Shown here: positions 8,724 to 16,439 of the stretch, one piece after another
How the letters are laid out: each line of letters begins with the position of its first letter
Position numbering within the stretch: position 1 is the first letter of the stretch
Notes under the pieces: model-generated
Database searches by the model: none
The model's input: only the letters and a program-made list of their open reading frames with translations
Told to the model about the DNA's origin: nothing
DNA from: Lactobacillus sp. MRS-253-APC-2B
GTDB lineage: Bacteria; Bacillota; Bacilli; Lactobacillales; Lactobacillaceae
NCBI RefSeq assembly: GCF_012843675.1
Contig: NZ_JABAFO010000006.1
Location: forward strand, 1-64,000
Direction: 5' to 3'
DNA: 64,000 nucleotides
Made by a program: the position numbers and the translations under genes

Positions 8724-9802
8724 TACAGCTTAACGATTTCCAGTTCAGTTGGGGCCGTGGTCAAAACCTCAACGCCGCCATGCGTTACCAAAATGTCGTC
8801 TTCAATTCGGACGCCGCCAATTTCTGGAATATAGATACCAGGTTCAACGGTAATGACCTGATTGTTTTGCAAAACGACGTCACTGGCATTGGGACCATAG
8901 CTGGCTGGCAGCTCGTGGACGCTTAGGCCGATGCCGTGGCCCATGCCATGATTGAACTCATCGCCATAACCGGCGTTTTCGATAATCTGCCGTCCTGCTG
9001 CATCCAATTGATCACCATGAATACCAACTTTAGCTGCATCAATTACAGCTTGCCGGGCCTCATTGACGATCTTATAGACGTCCTTTAGTTCCGGATCGAT
9101 GTTGCCGATCCCAAACGTCCGCGTCATGTCAGCCGTATAGCCTTCCACAAAGTAGCCAAAGTCCAGCGTCACGATATCGCCGTTTGCAATCACCTTGTCA
9201 CTGGCCGTAGCATGCGGCATGGCAGCATTGGCACCACTGGCACAAATCGTTGGAAACGAGGCGGCCTGCGCACCGTGTTCTTTCATCCAAAAATCCAGGC
9301 GATTGGCCACTTGTCGTTCTGTCATCCCTGGCTCAATAAAATTCAAGACGTATTCATAGCCAGCTGACTGTAATTGAGCTGCCATGCGGATTTTTTTAAT
9401 TTCATCGGGATCCTTGACTGCCCGCATGGATTCGATCAGACCATCAAAAGGCACGATATCGGCTTCCATAATTTCGTCTAAGACGTCATAGATCCGATAG
9501 TCAATCGTATTTTCAAAGCCAACGACTTCAATTTCCATGCCTTGGCAGATCTGGTTTAAAGCTCCCCAGTAATCGCGCGTGATCATGCCCACGACCTCAT
9601 CGCTTTCAAATCCTTCCAGCTCGGTAGCATAGCGATCGTCTGTGATCAAAATCGCGGCGTCTTTGGTAATCAAAAGCTCGCCATCACCTTGGGTCAAATC
9701 AAATCCCGTCAGGTAAAAAATGTTTGCCTCATTGGTTACCAAAAAAGCATCAATGTATAAAGCGTCAAACCGCTTGCGCAGCCGTTCAATTCGAGAAGCC
9801 AT
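8723..9802 (-). CDS. pepP: Xaa-Pro peptidase, M24B family (YqhT/PepP-like)
   Basis: Cytoplasmic metallopeptidase that releases residues next to proline. 359 residues with the pita-bread fold. The five metal ligands are all visible: Asp214, Asp225, His289 (HGMGHGIG), Glu320 (VEPGIY) and Glu334 (RIEDD). The N-terminal creatinase-like domain spans about 1-125. The aminopeptidase/dipeptidase distinction cannot be made from sequence. The efp gene that often follows in Bacilli is not here. Confidence 0.88.
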   Translation of the reverse strand: MASRIERLRKRFDALYIDAFLVTNEANIFYLTGFDLTQGDGELLITKDAAILITDDRYATELEGFESDEVVGMITRDYWGALNQICQGMEIEVVGFENTIDYRIYDVLDEIMEADIVPFDGLIESMRAVKDPDEIKKIRMAAQLQSAGYEYVLNFIEPGMTERQVANRLDFWMKEHGAQAASFPTICASGANAAMPHATASDKVIANGDIVTLDFGYFVEGYTADMTRTFGIGNIDPELKDVYKIVNEARQAVIDAAKVGIHGDQLDAAGRQIIENAGYGDEFNHGMGHGIGLSVHELPASYGPNASDVVLQNNQVITVEPGIYIPEIGGVRIEDDILVTHGGVEVLTTAPTELEIVKL

Positions 9803-9841
9803 GTCTAATCGTTCCTTTCAGTTTTTGCTTGTCATTATTAA

Positions 9842-10459
9842 TCAATTCTGCGAATGCTCGTCAAAAACACCCCGTCTGGTCAGCAGATCTGCAAACGGCC
9901 GCACCGAAAGCTCATAAAATTCAGTATCCGAGATTCGTTGGTTACCATCCCAAAACCGGCTGCTCCAAAATTGACCGACGTTAAGCCAGACAAAATTCAA
10001 GGCTAATTGTCGATAATCAATATCATCGCGAATTTTTTCGGCTTGCTGCATTTTTTGGAAATAGTCAATAATCATCTCCACGCCATAATTACGGATTTTT
10101 TCAATCATACCCCGCAGCTGCTGTTTTTGTTTAGGATCTTTAGTGGTATTAAACATAACCAGCATCACGTTTTGGCGCGGCCACTGCTGGCGAAAGCGTT
10201 TGGAAAACTCAATCAGATCATCTTCAAGCTCCCAAGTTGGCACAAAATCATCCATCAGTTCAACAATCAGGCTGCGATACCTTTTGACCAGCTCATTAGC
10301 CAACCCCATCTTATCACCAAAGTGGCGGAAAATCGTACTTTCATTGACGCCCGCTTTTTTGGCCAGCTGACTGGTTGTCGTTGCGCTGTAGCCCTGCTCG
10401 TTGACCAAAACGGCAAAGGCATCCATAATCTTGTCGTCAGTCGCTGCTTTATCCTTCAC
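9842..10459 (-). CDS. TetR/AcrR-family transcriptional regulator
   Basis: 205 residues: N-terminal HTH at about 10-57 (YSATTTSQLAKKAGVNESTIFRHFGDK), then a helical ligand-binding domain with no recognised subfamily. GTG start preceded by AAGGGGG. It is divergent from the acyltransferase/glycosyltransferase operon, and a perfect inverted repeat lies in the shared intergenic region, so it is the likely local repressor of that operon. Ligand unknown. Confidence 0.85.
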   Translation of the reverse strand: MKDKAATDDKIMDAFAVLVNEQGYSATTTSQLAKKAGVNESTIFRHFGDKMGLANELVKRYRSLIVELMDDFVPTWELEDDLIEFSKRFRQQWPRQNVMLVMFNTTKDPKQKQQLRGMIEKIRNYGVEMIIDYFQKMQQAEKIRDDIDYRQLALNFVWLNVGQFWSSRFWDGNQRISDTEFYELSVRPFADLLTRRGVFDEHSQN

Positions 10460-10501
10460 GTTTTAGCCCCCTTTTTGTTTTTTATCATTTTAGCACATTA
10501 T

Positions 10502-10538
10502 TGCAAGTATTTACTTGCACTTTCTTTTTGAGTATAAT
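10502..10538 (+). promoter_or_regulatory. TetR-type operator overlapping the promoter of the acyltransferase operon
   Basis: TGCAAGTA (10502-10509) and TACTTGCA (10512-10519) are perfect 8-bp arms around TT. They overlap the -35 TTTACT (10510-10515) of a promoter with a 17-bp spacer and -10 TATAAT (10533-10538). Repressor binding here would block rightward transcription. Confidence 0.65.
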
Positions 10539-10602
10539 GTTTCATTAGATTAAGCTTATGTTAAGTTTAAAGTGGCTACCGTAATTATAGAAGGTGAGAA
10601 GT

Positions 10603-11367
10603 ATGGTAAAAACAATTTATTATACCGAACCAACTGATGACGTAGTACAAAGCGCTCATCAAGACTTTCAACTGCAAGATGACTTTCGCTGGCTGCGCAC
10701 TAAGCCGGCTGAGCGCTGCTGGTCATGGATGATTCGTGGTGGTGCCAAGGCATTCGCCTATCTATATACTTATGGCTGGCGCAGAGCCAAGATCGTGGGG
10801 CAAGCAAAACTGCAGCCATATCAAAATCAGGGATATTTTGTTTATGGCAACCACACGCAGCCGGTTAACGACGTCTTTATGCCCTTTTTAATCGGCCAGG
10901 CACAGCACTTTTATGCCTTGGCGGCACCGGCCAACTGGGGCATCCCCATAATCGGCCTATTGCTTTCCTATGGTGGAGCCTTGCCAGTGGGCAATTCGCT
11001 TCATCAAACCGCACAGCTCTTAAAAGCCGTACAGACCGTCAGTCGGCACCAAGGTCACGTCTTTATCTATCCTGAAGCTCACGTCTGGCCCAACTATACT
11101 GAGATTCGACCCTTTCCCGATACCAGTTTTCGGTTTCCGATTAAAAATCAGCGGCCAGCATTTGCCATGACGACGACCTATCAAAAGCCGCGCTGGGGAA
11201 AAAAGCCACGTCTGACCGTCTTTATCGATGGACCGTTTATTCCCGATCAGAATCTGTCACTAAAAAAACAGCAGTCCTGGCTGCATGATCAAATTCAAGC
11301 TGCCATGATCAGCCGGGCCCGCCTTAGCAATTATGAAGCCATCAAATATATTCAAGAAAGAAGATGA
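10603..11367 (+). CDS. PlsC-like acyltransferase (first of two in the cluster)
   Basis: 254 residues from ATG 10603, chosen over an upstream ATG because AAGGTGAG lies 7 bp before it. It resembles lysophospholipid/1-acylglycerol-3-phosphate acyltransferases: motif I region YGNHTQPVND at 81-90, a GIPIIGLLLSYGGALPVG segment at 113-130, and motif III FIYPEAHVWPNY at 154-165. Two deviations: the His-to-Asp spacing in motif I is five residues rather than four, and PEG is PEA followed by an aromatic stretch. The acceptor is unknown; the GT8 neighbours suggest a glycolipid or a glycan. First gene of a four-gene operon. Confidence 0.75.
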   Translation: MVKTIYYTEPTDDVVQSAHQDFQLQDDFRWLRTKPAERCWSWMIRGGAKAFAYLYTYGWRRAKIVGQAKLQPYQNQGYFVYGNHTQPVNDVFMPFLIGQAQHFYALAAPANWGIPIIGLLLSYGGALPVGNSLHQTAQLLKAVQTVSRHQGHVFIYPEAHVWPNYTEIRPFPDTSFRFPIKNQRPAFAMTTTYQKPRWGKKPRLTVFIDGPFIPDQNLSLKKQQSWLHDQIQAAMISRARLSNYEAIKYIQERR

Positions 11368-11371
11368 AACC

Positions 11372-12193
11372 GTGAATATCCTGTTTTGCGGCGATCACCG
11401 CGCTGAAGATGGCGTTTTGATCGTTACGCTGTCTTTGCTTCATCATGTTAAAGAACCGCTAAACATTTACATTCTAACGATGAAGACGGCCACCAAGTCG
11501 TTGCAGTATGAGCCTTTCAGCAAAAAAGCCGCCGATCTTTTGACCCAGCAGCTCCAATCGTATAATCCCAAAAATTCACTTCATTTAATCGATTGTACCG
11601 AGCTGTTCAACGAATCACAGCCCTTGGCCAACATGAACTCGCGCTTTACGCCTTACTCAATGCTGCGACTGTATGTCGATCTGATTCCTAACATGCCGGA
11701 TCGCCTGCTTTATTTAGACAACGACGTAATCTGCCGTGAATCATTTGATGATTTTTACCATCAAGATCTGACCGGTATCCAGGTCGTTGGCGTACTAGAT
11801 CATTATGGGAAATGGTTCTTCCACCATCAAATGCGCATGGCCGATTATATCAACTCAGGCATTTTGCTTTTGAACCTGCCTGAAATCAAGCGTACCAATT
11901 TATTCGTCAAGGCACGCCGCATGATTGCCACCCGCCATATGTTTATGCCCGACCAGGCTGCAATCAATCGACTCTCACATGCCAAAAAGATTGCACCACG
12001 GCGTTTCAACGATCAGCGCCGACTCCATCACGACACTGTATTTCAACACTTTACCACCAGTTTTCGCTTCTTCCCCTGGTTTCACATTCTGACCGTCAAG
12101 CCATGGCAGATCAACAACGTTCACAAAGATCTGCGCTTGCATGAATATGACGGTCTCCTGGAAGAATATCGTCAACTGAAGTCCGAACTATAA
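11372..12193 (+). CDS. Family 8 glycosyltransferase (first)
   Basis: GT-A retaining glycosyltransferase using a nucleotide sugar, related to LgtC/GspA proteins. Start taken as GTG 11372 (VNILFCGD), 4 bp after the acyltransferase stop, because GT8 proteins begin with this strand; a longer ATG start at 11333 would overlap the upstream gene. 273 residues. Metal-binding LDNDV at 115-119, NSG at 161-163, PDQ at 193-195 and a C-terminal KPW. No transmembrane segment, so cytosolic. Donor and acceptor sugars cannot be assigned. Confidence 0.85.
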   Translation: MNILFCGDHRAEDGVLIVTLSLLHHVKEPLNIYILTMKTATKSLQYEPFSKKAADLLTQQLQSYNPKNSLHLIDCTELFNESQPLANMNSRFTPYSMLRLYVDLIPNMPDRLLYLDNDVICRESFDDFYHQDLTGIQVVGVLDHYGKWFFHHQMRMADYINSGILLLNLPEIKRTNLFVKARRMIATRHMFMPDQAAINRLSHAKKIAPRRFNDQRRLHHDTVFQHFTTSFRFFPWFHILTVKPWQINNVHKDLRLHEYDGLLEEYRQLKSEL

Positions 12194-12204
12194 GGAAGGT
12201 TAAT

Positions 12205-13173
12205 ATGACGCAGCCAATTCCAATTTTTTATACCATCAGCAATGACTTTGCCCCCTATGCGGCTGTAGCGATTCAGTCGCTGCGTGATCATATCTCGCCT
12301 GAGCAGCACTATCAGGTTATCATCGTGCATCAGGGACTGACGCCAGTGACGCGGCAAAATCTGCAAAGCCTGGCCAGTGACAATCTTGAGCTTATTTTTT
12401 ATGAGATCAATGATGAAGCACTCAATGCCATCCAAAATCGCAAAGAAAACTACCTGCGGGCCGACTTTTTTACGCCCAGCATTTTTTACCGCTTATTTTT
12501 AGCCGATCTTTTCCCTCAATACGACAAGGCCATCTATGTCGATAGCGATACGGTCTGGAATGGCGATCCAGCCGACATGTTTGCAATTGAGCTTGGCAAT
12601 AATCTGATTGGTGCGGCACCAGACCATTCCGTTGAGCACGTTGGCCCAATGCAGCTTTACATTAAAGAAGCGGTCGGCGTCCCCGCCAAACAATACCTCA
12701 ATTCTGGTGTCTTATTGATGAATTTCAGTCAGTTGCGCAAAGATGAATTTACCCGCCACTTTTTAAATCTGCTGCAAAGATACCATGTTGACTGCATTGC
12801 CCCCGATCAAGACTACCTAAACGTCATGTGCAATGGTCGCATCACCTATCTGGATGAAAAATGGAATGCCATGCCAAAAGATGAAGAGTTTGCTGATGAA
12901 CGCGTCAAAAATCCTAAGCTGATTCACTATAACCTGTTTTTCAAACCTTGGCATTTTGATCACGTTATGTATGATGAATACTTCTGGCAAGCGGCTAAAA
13001 AAACGCCTTATGCTCAGCAGCTAAAAGACGTCCGAACTGACTATACGATTGCTCAACAACAGCTGGATCGGCAAAAACTGATGAGCATGCTTAATCATGC
13101 CGATGAGCTGCCTGATAATCCCGTAACGTTTAAAAAACTGCAAGAGCAAGGAAAGCAGGTACGGCTGTCATGA
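12205..13173 (+). CDS. Family 8 glycosyltransferase (second)
   Basis: 322 residues, RBS AAGGAAGG. Canonical GT8 features: YVDSDTVW with DxD at 113-115, YLNSGVLLMNF at about 165-175, APDQDYLN at about 199-206, and HYNLFFKPWHF at 241-251, where His and the KPW loop complete metal and diphosphate binding. A hydrophilic tail follows residue 270. It is more typical than the preceding GT8, so the two probably add different sugars in sequence. It overlaps the next gene by 4 bp (ATGA). Confidence 0.9.
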   Translation: MTQPIPIFYTISNDFAPYAAVAIQSLRDHISPEQHYQVIIVHQGLTPVTRQNLQSLASDNLELIFYEINDEALNAIQNRKENYLRADFFTPSIFYRLFLADLFPQYDKAIYVDSDTVWNGDPADMFAIELGNNLIGAAPDHSVEHVGPMQLYIKEAVGVPAKQYLNSGVLLMNFSQLRKDEFTRHFLNLLQRYHVDCIAPDQDYLNVMCNGRITYLDEKWNAMPKDEEFADERVKNPKLIHYNLFFKPWHFDHVMYDEYFWQAAKKTPYAQQLKDVRTDYTIAQQQLDRQKLMSMLNHADELPDNPVTFKKLQEQGKQVRLS

Positions 13174-14033
13174 TTATCGGCGAACATCGCGATCAGGTCA
13201 TTAAAAACATCGCTGACCATGCGCAAAAAGGACTTTTTAACGAAAAGGTCGAAATCGATGACCCACAGACCTCATCTGAAGAAAGCATGGCGATCGTCAA
13301 TCAGTTTTGGCAAAATCAAAATCACTGGCGCGCAAGATTCGATAATTTGATTGCTCGGACCACAATGCGTGGCATCACAGATTGGTTCAATCTCAATACC
13401 ACGTTCTGTGGATTGGAAAATCTGAAATCGTTAAAGCCCAAGCAAGGTGCCGTAATCACCAGCAACCATTTCAATCAGTTGGACAACACCGTCATTCGCA
13501 AGCTTGCTCAGAAGAATCATCGTCGGCTGTTCATCGTAATTCAAGAAACCAACTTGAAAATGGATGGTCTGATCGGCTTTTTGATGAATCACCTCGATGT
13601 TTTGCCACTGACCAAAAACGTTGGCTATTTGGGTCGTACGCTGCCAAAAAAACTTGAGCAGCAGGTTCAAAAAGGGCACTGGGTTTTGATCTATCCTGAA
13701 CAGGAAATGTGGTTCAACTATCGCAAGCCGCGGCCCGTCAAGCGTGGTGCCTACTATTACGCTGCCAAGGCCAACGTACCGATCATCTCTTGTTTTACGG
13801 AAATCATTGATCAGCCCAAACCAGAAAAAAACAACGATGAATTTTATCAGACTAAGTATCGTCTGCACGTTTTGCCATTGATTTGGCCTGATTCCAAGCT
13901 TTCGGTTAATGAAAATGCCAAGATGATGATGGAAAAAGACTACGCCCAGAAAAAAGCCGCTTATGAAGCTGCCTATCAAAAAAAGCTCAGCTATGATTTT
14001 GAGCCGCATGATATTGCGGGCTGGCGCGGTTAG
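13170..14033 (+). CDS. PlsC-like acyltransferase (second)
   Basis: 287 residues, ATG within ATGA at the end of the preceding GT8, so coupled to it. Motif I TSNHFNQLD has the normal H-x4-D (His100, Asp105); motif III is VLIYPEQEMWFNYRKPRP at about 172-189, again PE followed by an aromatic stretch instead of PEGTRS. The first ~60 residues are an extra N-terminal part. Both acyltransferases share this unusual motif III and probably form a subfamily. Acceptor unknown. No clear terminator follows. Confidence 0.78.
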   Translation: MIIGEHRDQVIKNIADHAQKGLFNEKVEIDDPQTSSEESMAIVNQFWQNQNHWRARFDNLIARTTMRGITDWFNLNTTFCGLENLKSLKPKQGAVITSNHFNQLDNTVIRKLAQKNHRRLFIVIQETNLKMDGLIGFLMNHLDVLPLTKNVGYLGRTLPKKLEQQVQKGHWVLIYPEQEMWFNYRKPRPVKRGAYYYAAKANVPIISCFTEIIDQPKPEKNNDEFYQTKYRLHVLPLIWPDSKLSVNENAKMMMEKDYAQKKAAYEAAYQKKLSYDFEPHDIAGWRG

Positions 14034-14078
14034 GCACGGTTGATCAAAATTCGTTTTGCAATTATTTGATTATTTCAC

Positions 14079-14106
14079 TTGCTTTTTGTAAGAACTCGTG
14101 TAGAAT
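14079..14106 (+). promoter_or_regulatory. Promoter of the cysteine leader and metA-cysK
   Basis: TTGCTT (14079-14084), 16-bp spacer, TAGAAT (14101-14106), about 50 bp before the leader peptide start. Confidence 0.6.
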
Positions 14107-14156
14107 AAAGGCATGTTTTAAAGATGCGTTGAAAAAGCAGAAAGGAGAAGTGCATC

Positions 14157-14240
14157 ATGATCAAGTTTGATTTTGCTAAGAACATGGCTTGTTGCTGCCT
14201 TTTTCTCTCTGCGGAAAAGGCTTGTTTGAGTTTAATCTAA
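14157..14240 (+). CDS. Cysteine leader peptide (27 residues, Cys-Cys-Cys)
   Basis: Short open frame with an excellent RBS (AAAGGAG ending 9 bp before ATG) and a TAA stop. Residues 10-16 read MACCCLF: three consecutive Cys codons (14190-14198), and a fourth Cys at position 23. This is the design of an amino-acid attenuator leader, where ribosome stalling at scarce Cys-tRNA decides between alternative RNA hairpins. An intrinsic terminator follows, and the genes downstream make cysteine. No match to a known leader was recalled; function is inferred from composition and position. Confidence 0.72.
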   Translation: MIKFDFAKNMACCCLFLSAEKACLSLI

Positions 14241-14306
14241 ACATCCCTATCGATCCATTCGATAGCAAAGCCCCGCAGACCTGTTAGTTGGCCAGCGGGG
14301 CTTTTT
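14197..14306 (+). promoter_or_regulatory. Attenuator: pause hairpin, antiterminator and terminator before metA
   Basis: Hairpin 1: GCCTTTT (14197-14203) / AAAAGGC (14215-14221), starting at the last Cys codon. Hairpin 2: CTATCGA (14247-14253) / TCGATAG (14259-14265). Terminator: AAAGCCCCGC (14267-14276) / GCGGGGCTTT (14295-14304) plus a T run. TCTGCGG (14208-14214), in the loop of hairpin 1, is the exact complement of CCGCAGA (14273-14279) in the terminator's 5' arm. A ribosome stalled on the Cys codons would prevent hairpin 1 and free TCTGCGG to break the terminator. Confidence 0.7.
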
Positions 14307-14391
14307 GTATATCGCACTTTGAATCATCGACAAACTCACCGGTGAAAGTCTGATTGTTTAACTATGGCAATCGTTAAGAAAGGAGTACCTG

Positions 14392-15210
14392 ATGTTAGAT
14401 CAGCATCTAAAAATCGGCATCTTAAATCTGATGCACGATAAAGTTGCTACTCAGCAGCGTTTCACATCAATTTTTAAGGCTCTTGATCCAACGGTTGAAC
14501 TTACCTTTTTCTATCCTGTTGATCATTATCGCAATCGCGAGGTCCCAGCACTGGTTCAAAACATTTCTGAACCACTGGATCTTAACAAGGCAAGCCAGCT
14601 GCAAGGATTCATCATCACGGGTGCCCCAATCGAACAAATGCCATTTGAGCAGGTCGAATATTATGATGAGATCACGCGCCTGATCGATACGCTGGTCGAA
14701 TTTAACATTCCGCAGCTCTACATCTGCTGGGGTGCCATGGCTGCCGCCAACTATTTGTATGGTATTGAAAAGCGGCAATTAACCAAAAAGTACTTCGGCG
14801 TTTTTGACAACGAGGTGTTGGTTGAGACTCCCGTATTAAATGGCTTGACTATGCCATTTCCGGCTCCCCACGCTCGCTATGCCGAACTGGATCATAATCA
14901 GATTCGGCAATCATCTGAACTGACGATCAACGCTATGTCCGTTGACGACTATCTGCTCGCTTTAAGCGGCAGCGACAATCAAGACTTTCTGTTTGCCCAC
15001 CTTGAATACGATCGCATGGCTCTCTTAGCCGAATATCAACGGGAAACGGCTGCCCATCCCGATCGTCACTATGCATTGCCCAAGAACTATTTTAAAGACA
15101 TCAAAACGCTAGCTGATCCCCAATTCAAATGGGAACAGGTTCAGCAGCTGTATTTTAGAAACTGGCTGCAAAAAGCGGCTGACTATTCACAACTCGCATT
15201 GATTGCATAA
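14392..15210 (+). CDS. metA: MetA-family O-acyltransferase (annotated homoserine O-succinyltransferase; probably acetyl-CoA dependent)
   Basis: 272 residues of the MetA (HTS) family. Nucleophile Cys112 in YICWGAMAAAN, and the His203/Glu205 pair in FAHLEYD are present. In ITGAPIE the last residue, Glu81, occupies the position where Glu favours acetyl-CoA and Gly favours succinyl-CoA in characterised MetA proteins. It is about 30 residues shorter than E. coli MetA. Directly upstream of cysK (15-bp gap) and behind a Cys-codon attenuator, so it may acetylate L-serine to feed cysteine synthesis rather than acylate homoserine. That substrate is an inference. Confidence 0.85.
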   Translation: MLDQHLKIGILNLMHDKVATQQRFTSIFKALDPTVELTFFYPVDHYRNREVPALVQNISEPLDLNKASQLQGFIITGAPIEQMPFEQVEYYDEITRLIDTLVEFNIPQLYICWGAMAAANYLYGIEKRQLTKKYFGVFDNEVLVETPVLNGLTMPFPAPHARYAELDHNQIRQSSELTINAMSVDDYLLALSGSDNQDFLFAHLEYDRMALLAEYQRETAAHPDRHYALPKNYFKDIKTLADPQFKWEQVQQLYFRNWLQKAADYSQLALIA

Positions 15211-15225
15211 AAAGGAGAATACCTT

Positions 15226-16152
15226 ATGTCAAAAATCTACACTTCAATCGACCAACTGATTGGCAACACCCCACTGTTAAAGCTTAACCGTATCGTGCCA
15301 GAAGACGCGGCTGATGTTTACGTAAAGCTTGAGTTCTTCAACCCAGCCGGCTCCATCAAAGACCGGATTGCCCTGGCCATGATTGAAAAGGCTGAACAAG
15401 AAGGCCAGCTTAAACCTGGCGACACTATTATCGAACCAACCTCAGGCAACACTGGGATTGGGCTGGCCAGCGTAGCAGCTGCCAAGGGCTACCACCTGAT
15501 TATCGTAATGCCAGAAACGATGAGCGTTGAACGACGCAAGCTGATGCAGGGCTACGGGGCTGAATTGATTCTGACGCCTGGTGCCGAAGGGATGAAAGGC
15601 TCAATTGCCAAGGCCCAAGAACTGGTTGACGCTAAAGGCTACTTTATGCCAATGCAGTTTGAAAACCCAGCCAACCCAGCCATCCACGAAGCTACGACCG
15701 GCCAAGAAATCATCGATGCTTTCGGCAAGGATAATCTGCCAGATGCCTTCGTTGCCGGTGTTGGTACTGGCGGTACTTTGAGTGGGATTGGTCATGCCTT
15801 GAAGCAAGCTGATTCAAGCATCAAAGTCTATGCACTTGAACCAGCTGAATCTCCAGTGCTCAAGGAAGGCAAAGCCGGTAAGCATAAGATCCAAGGTATC
15901 AGTGCCGGCTTTATTCCAAAGACGCTGGACCAAGACGTTTATGATGGTATTATCGAAGTTACCAGCGACGATGCTATCAAGACCGCTCAAGAAGTCGGTC
16001 ATCTGGAAGGATTTTTGCCGGGTATCTCAGCTGGTGCCAACATCTATGGTGCGATTGAACTGGCTAAGAAGCTTGGCAAGGGCAAGAAAGTCGTAACCGT
16101 TGCTCCTGATGGCGGTGACCGCTACTTGTCAACTGAGCTGTTTGACTACTAA
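15226..16152 (+). CDS. cysK: Cysteine synthase (O-acetylserine sulfhydrylase)
   Basis: PLP enzyme that makes L-cysteine from O-acetylserine and sulfide. 308 residues. PLP lysine Lys45 in NPAGSIKDR; substrate loop TSGNTG at 72-77; phosphate-binding GTGGTLSG at about 186-193. The RBS AAAGGAG is strong. Paired with the metA-like gene, which would supply the acylated substrate. Two terminator-like hairpins follow: the start of repeat copy B and a strong 13-bp stem at 16304-16345. Confidence 0.95.
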   Translation: MSKIYTSIDQLIGNTPLLKLNRIVPEDAADVYVKLEFFNPAGSIKDRIALAMIEKAEQEGQLKPGDTIIEPTSGNTGIGLASVAAAKGYHLIIVMPETMSVERRKLMQGYGAELILTPGAEGMKGSIAKAQELVDAKGYFMPMQFENPANPAIHEATTGQEIIDAFGKDNLPDAFVAGVGTGGTLSGIGHALKQADSSIKVYALEPAESPVLKEGKAGKHKIQGISAGFIPKTLDQDVYDGIIEVTSDDAIKTAQEVGHLEGFLPGISAGANIYGAIELAKKLGKGKKVVTVAPDGGDRYLSTELFDY

Positions 16153-16165
16153 AATCTAATCAATC

Positions 16166-16283
16166 AAAAGAGGCTGGGAATTAACCCAACCTCTTTATTG
16201 TTTTCTGGATAATAATGCCTCAGCGCAGTAGCTGGCTGGCAGTTCAAATGCTGATAAATCAGCATTTGACCGACCTAGCCATC
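16166..16283. repeat. Structured intergenic repeat, copy B
   Basis: Second copy of the element at 6972-7088. First hairpin AGAGGCTGGG / CCCAACCTCT followed by T-rich sequence, here oriented to stop the cysK transcript. Then ATGCCTCAGC and a perfect inverted repeat TCAAATGCTGAT (16244-16255) / ATCAGCATTTGA (16258-16269), flanked by GGCTGG and CCTAGCC. No open frame. Confidence 0.8.
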
Positions 16284-16303
16284 CTTGCGGAGGTTCGAAG
16301 ACA

Positions 16304-16345
16304 AACTCCGAAAATCGGCCGCAAGCTGATTTTCGGAGTTTTTTC
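16304..16345 (+). terminator. Intrinsic terminator after cysK
   Basis: AACTCCGAAAATC (16304-16316) and GATTTTCGGAGTT (16328-16340) form a perfect 13-bp stem followed by a T run. Confidence 0.85.
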
Positions 16346-16439
16346 TCACTCTCTTTATTTTGCAGTTGTTGCTAAACGCCTCAAATAACAATCATTTAGT
16401 ATCCGTTTAGCAGCTTCCTTATTCGATTTTTCCCAACGT

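Larger units (their letters stand above)
14034..14391 (+). other. 358-bp intergenic stretch holding the metA-cysK leader region
   Basis: This gap is not empty: it contains a promoter (14079-14106), a short leader gene (14157-14240), two hairpins and an intrinsic terminator (14197-14306), then 85 bp up to metA with the metA RBS AAAGGAG. Confidence 0.8.

Noticed and set aside
13431-14009. 192-codon leftward frame within the second acyltransferase
   Set aside because: Hydrophobic shadow of the antisense strand without RBS; the rightward acyltransferase has catalytic motifs and is coupled to the GT8 gene.
14267-14306. Terminator considered as the end of the acyltransferase operon
   Set aside because: A promoter and an RBS-led leader frame lie between the operon and this hairpin, so it belongs to the metA-cysK leader.
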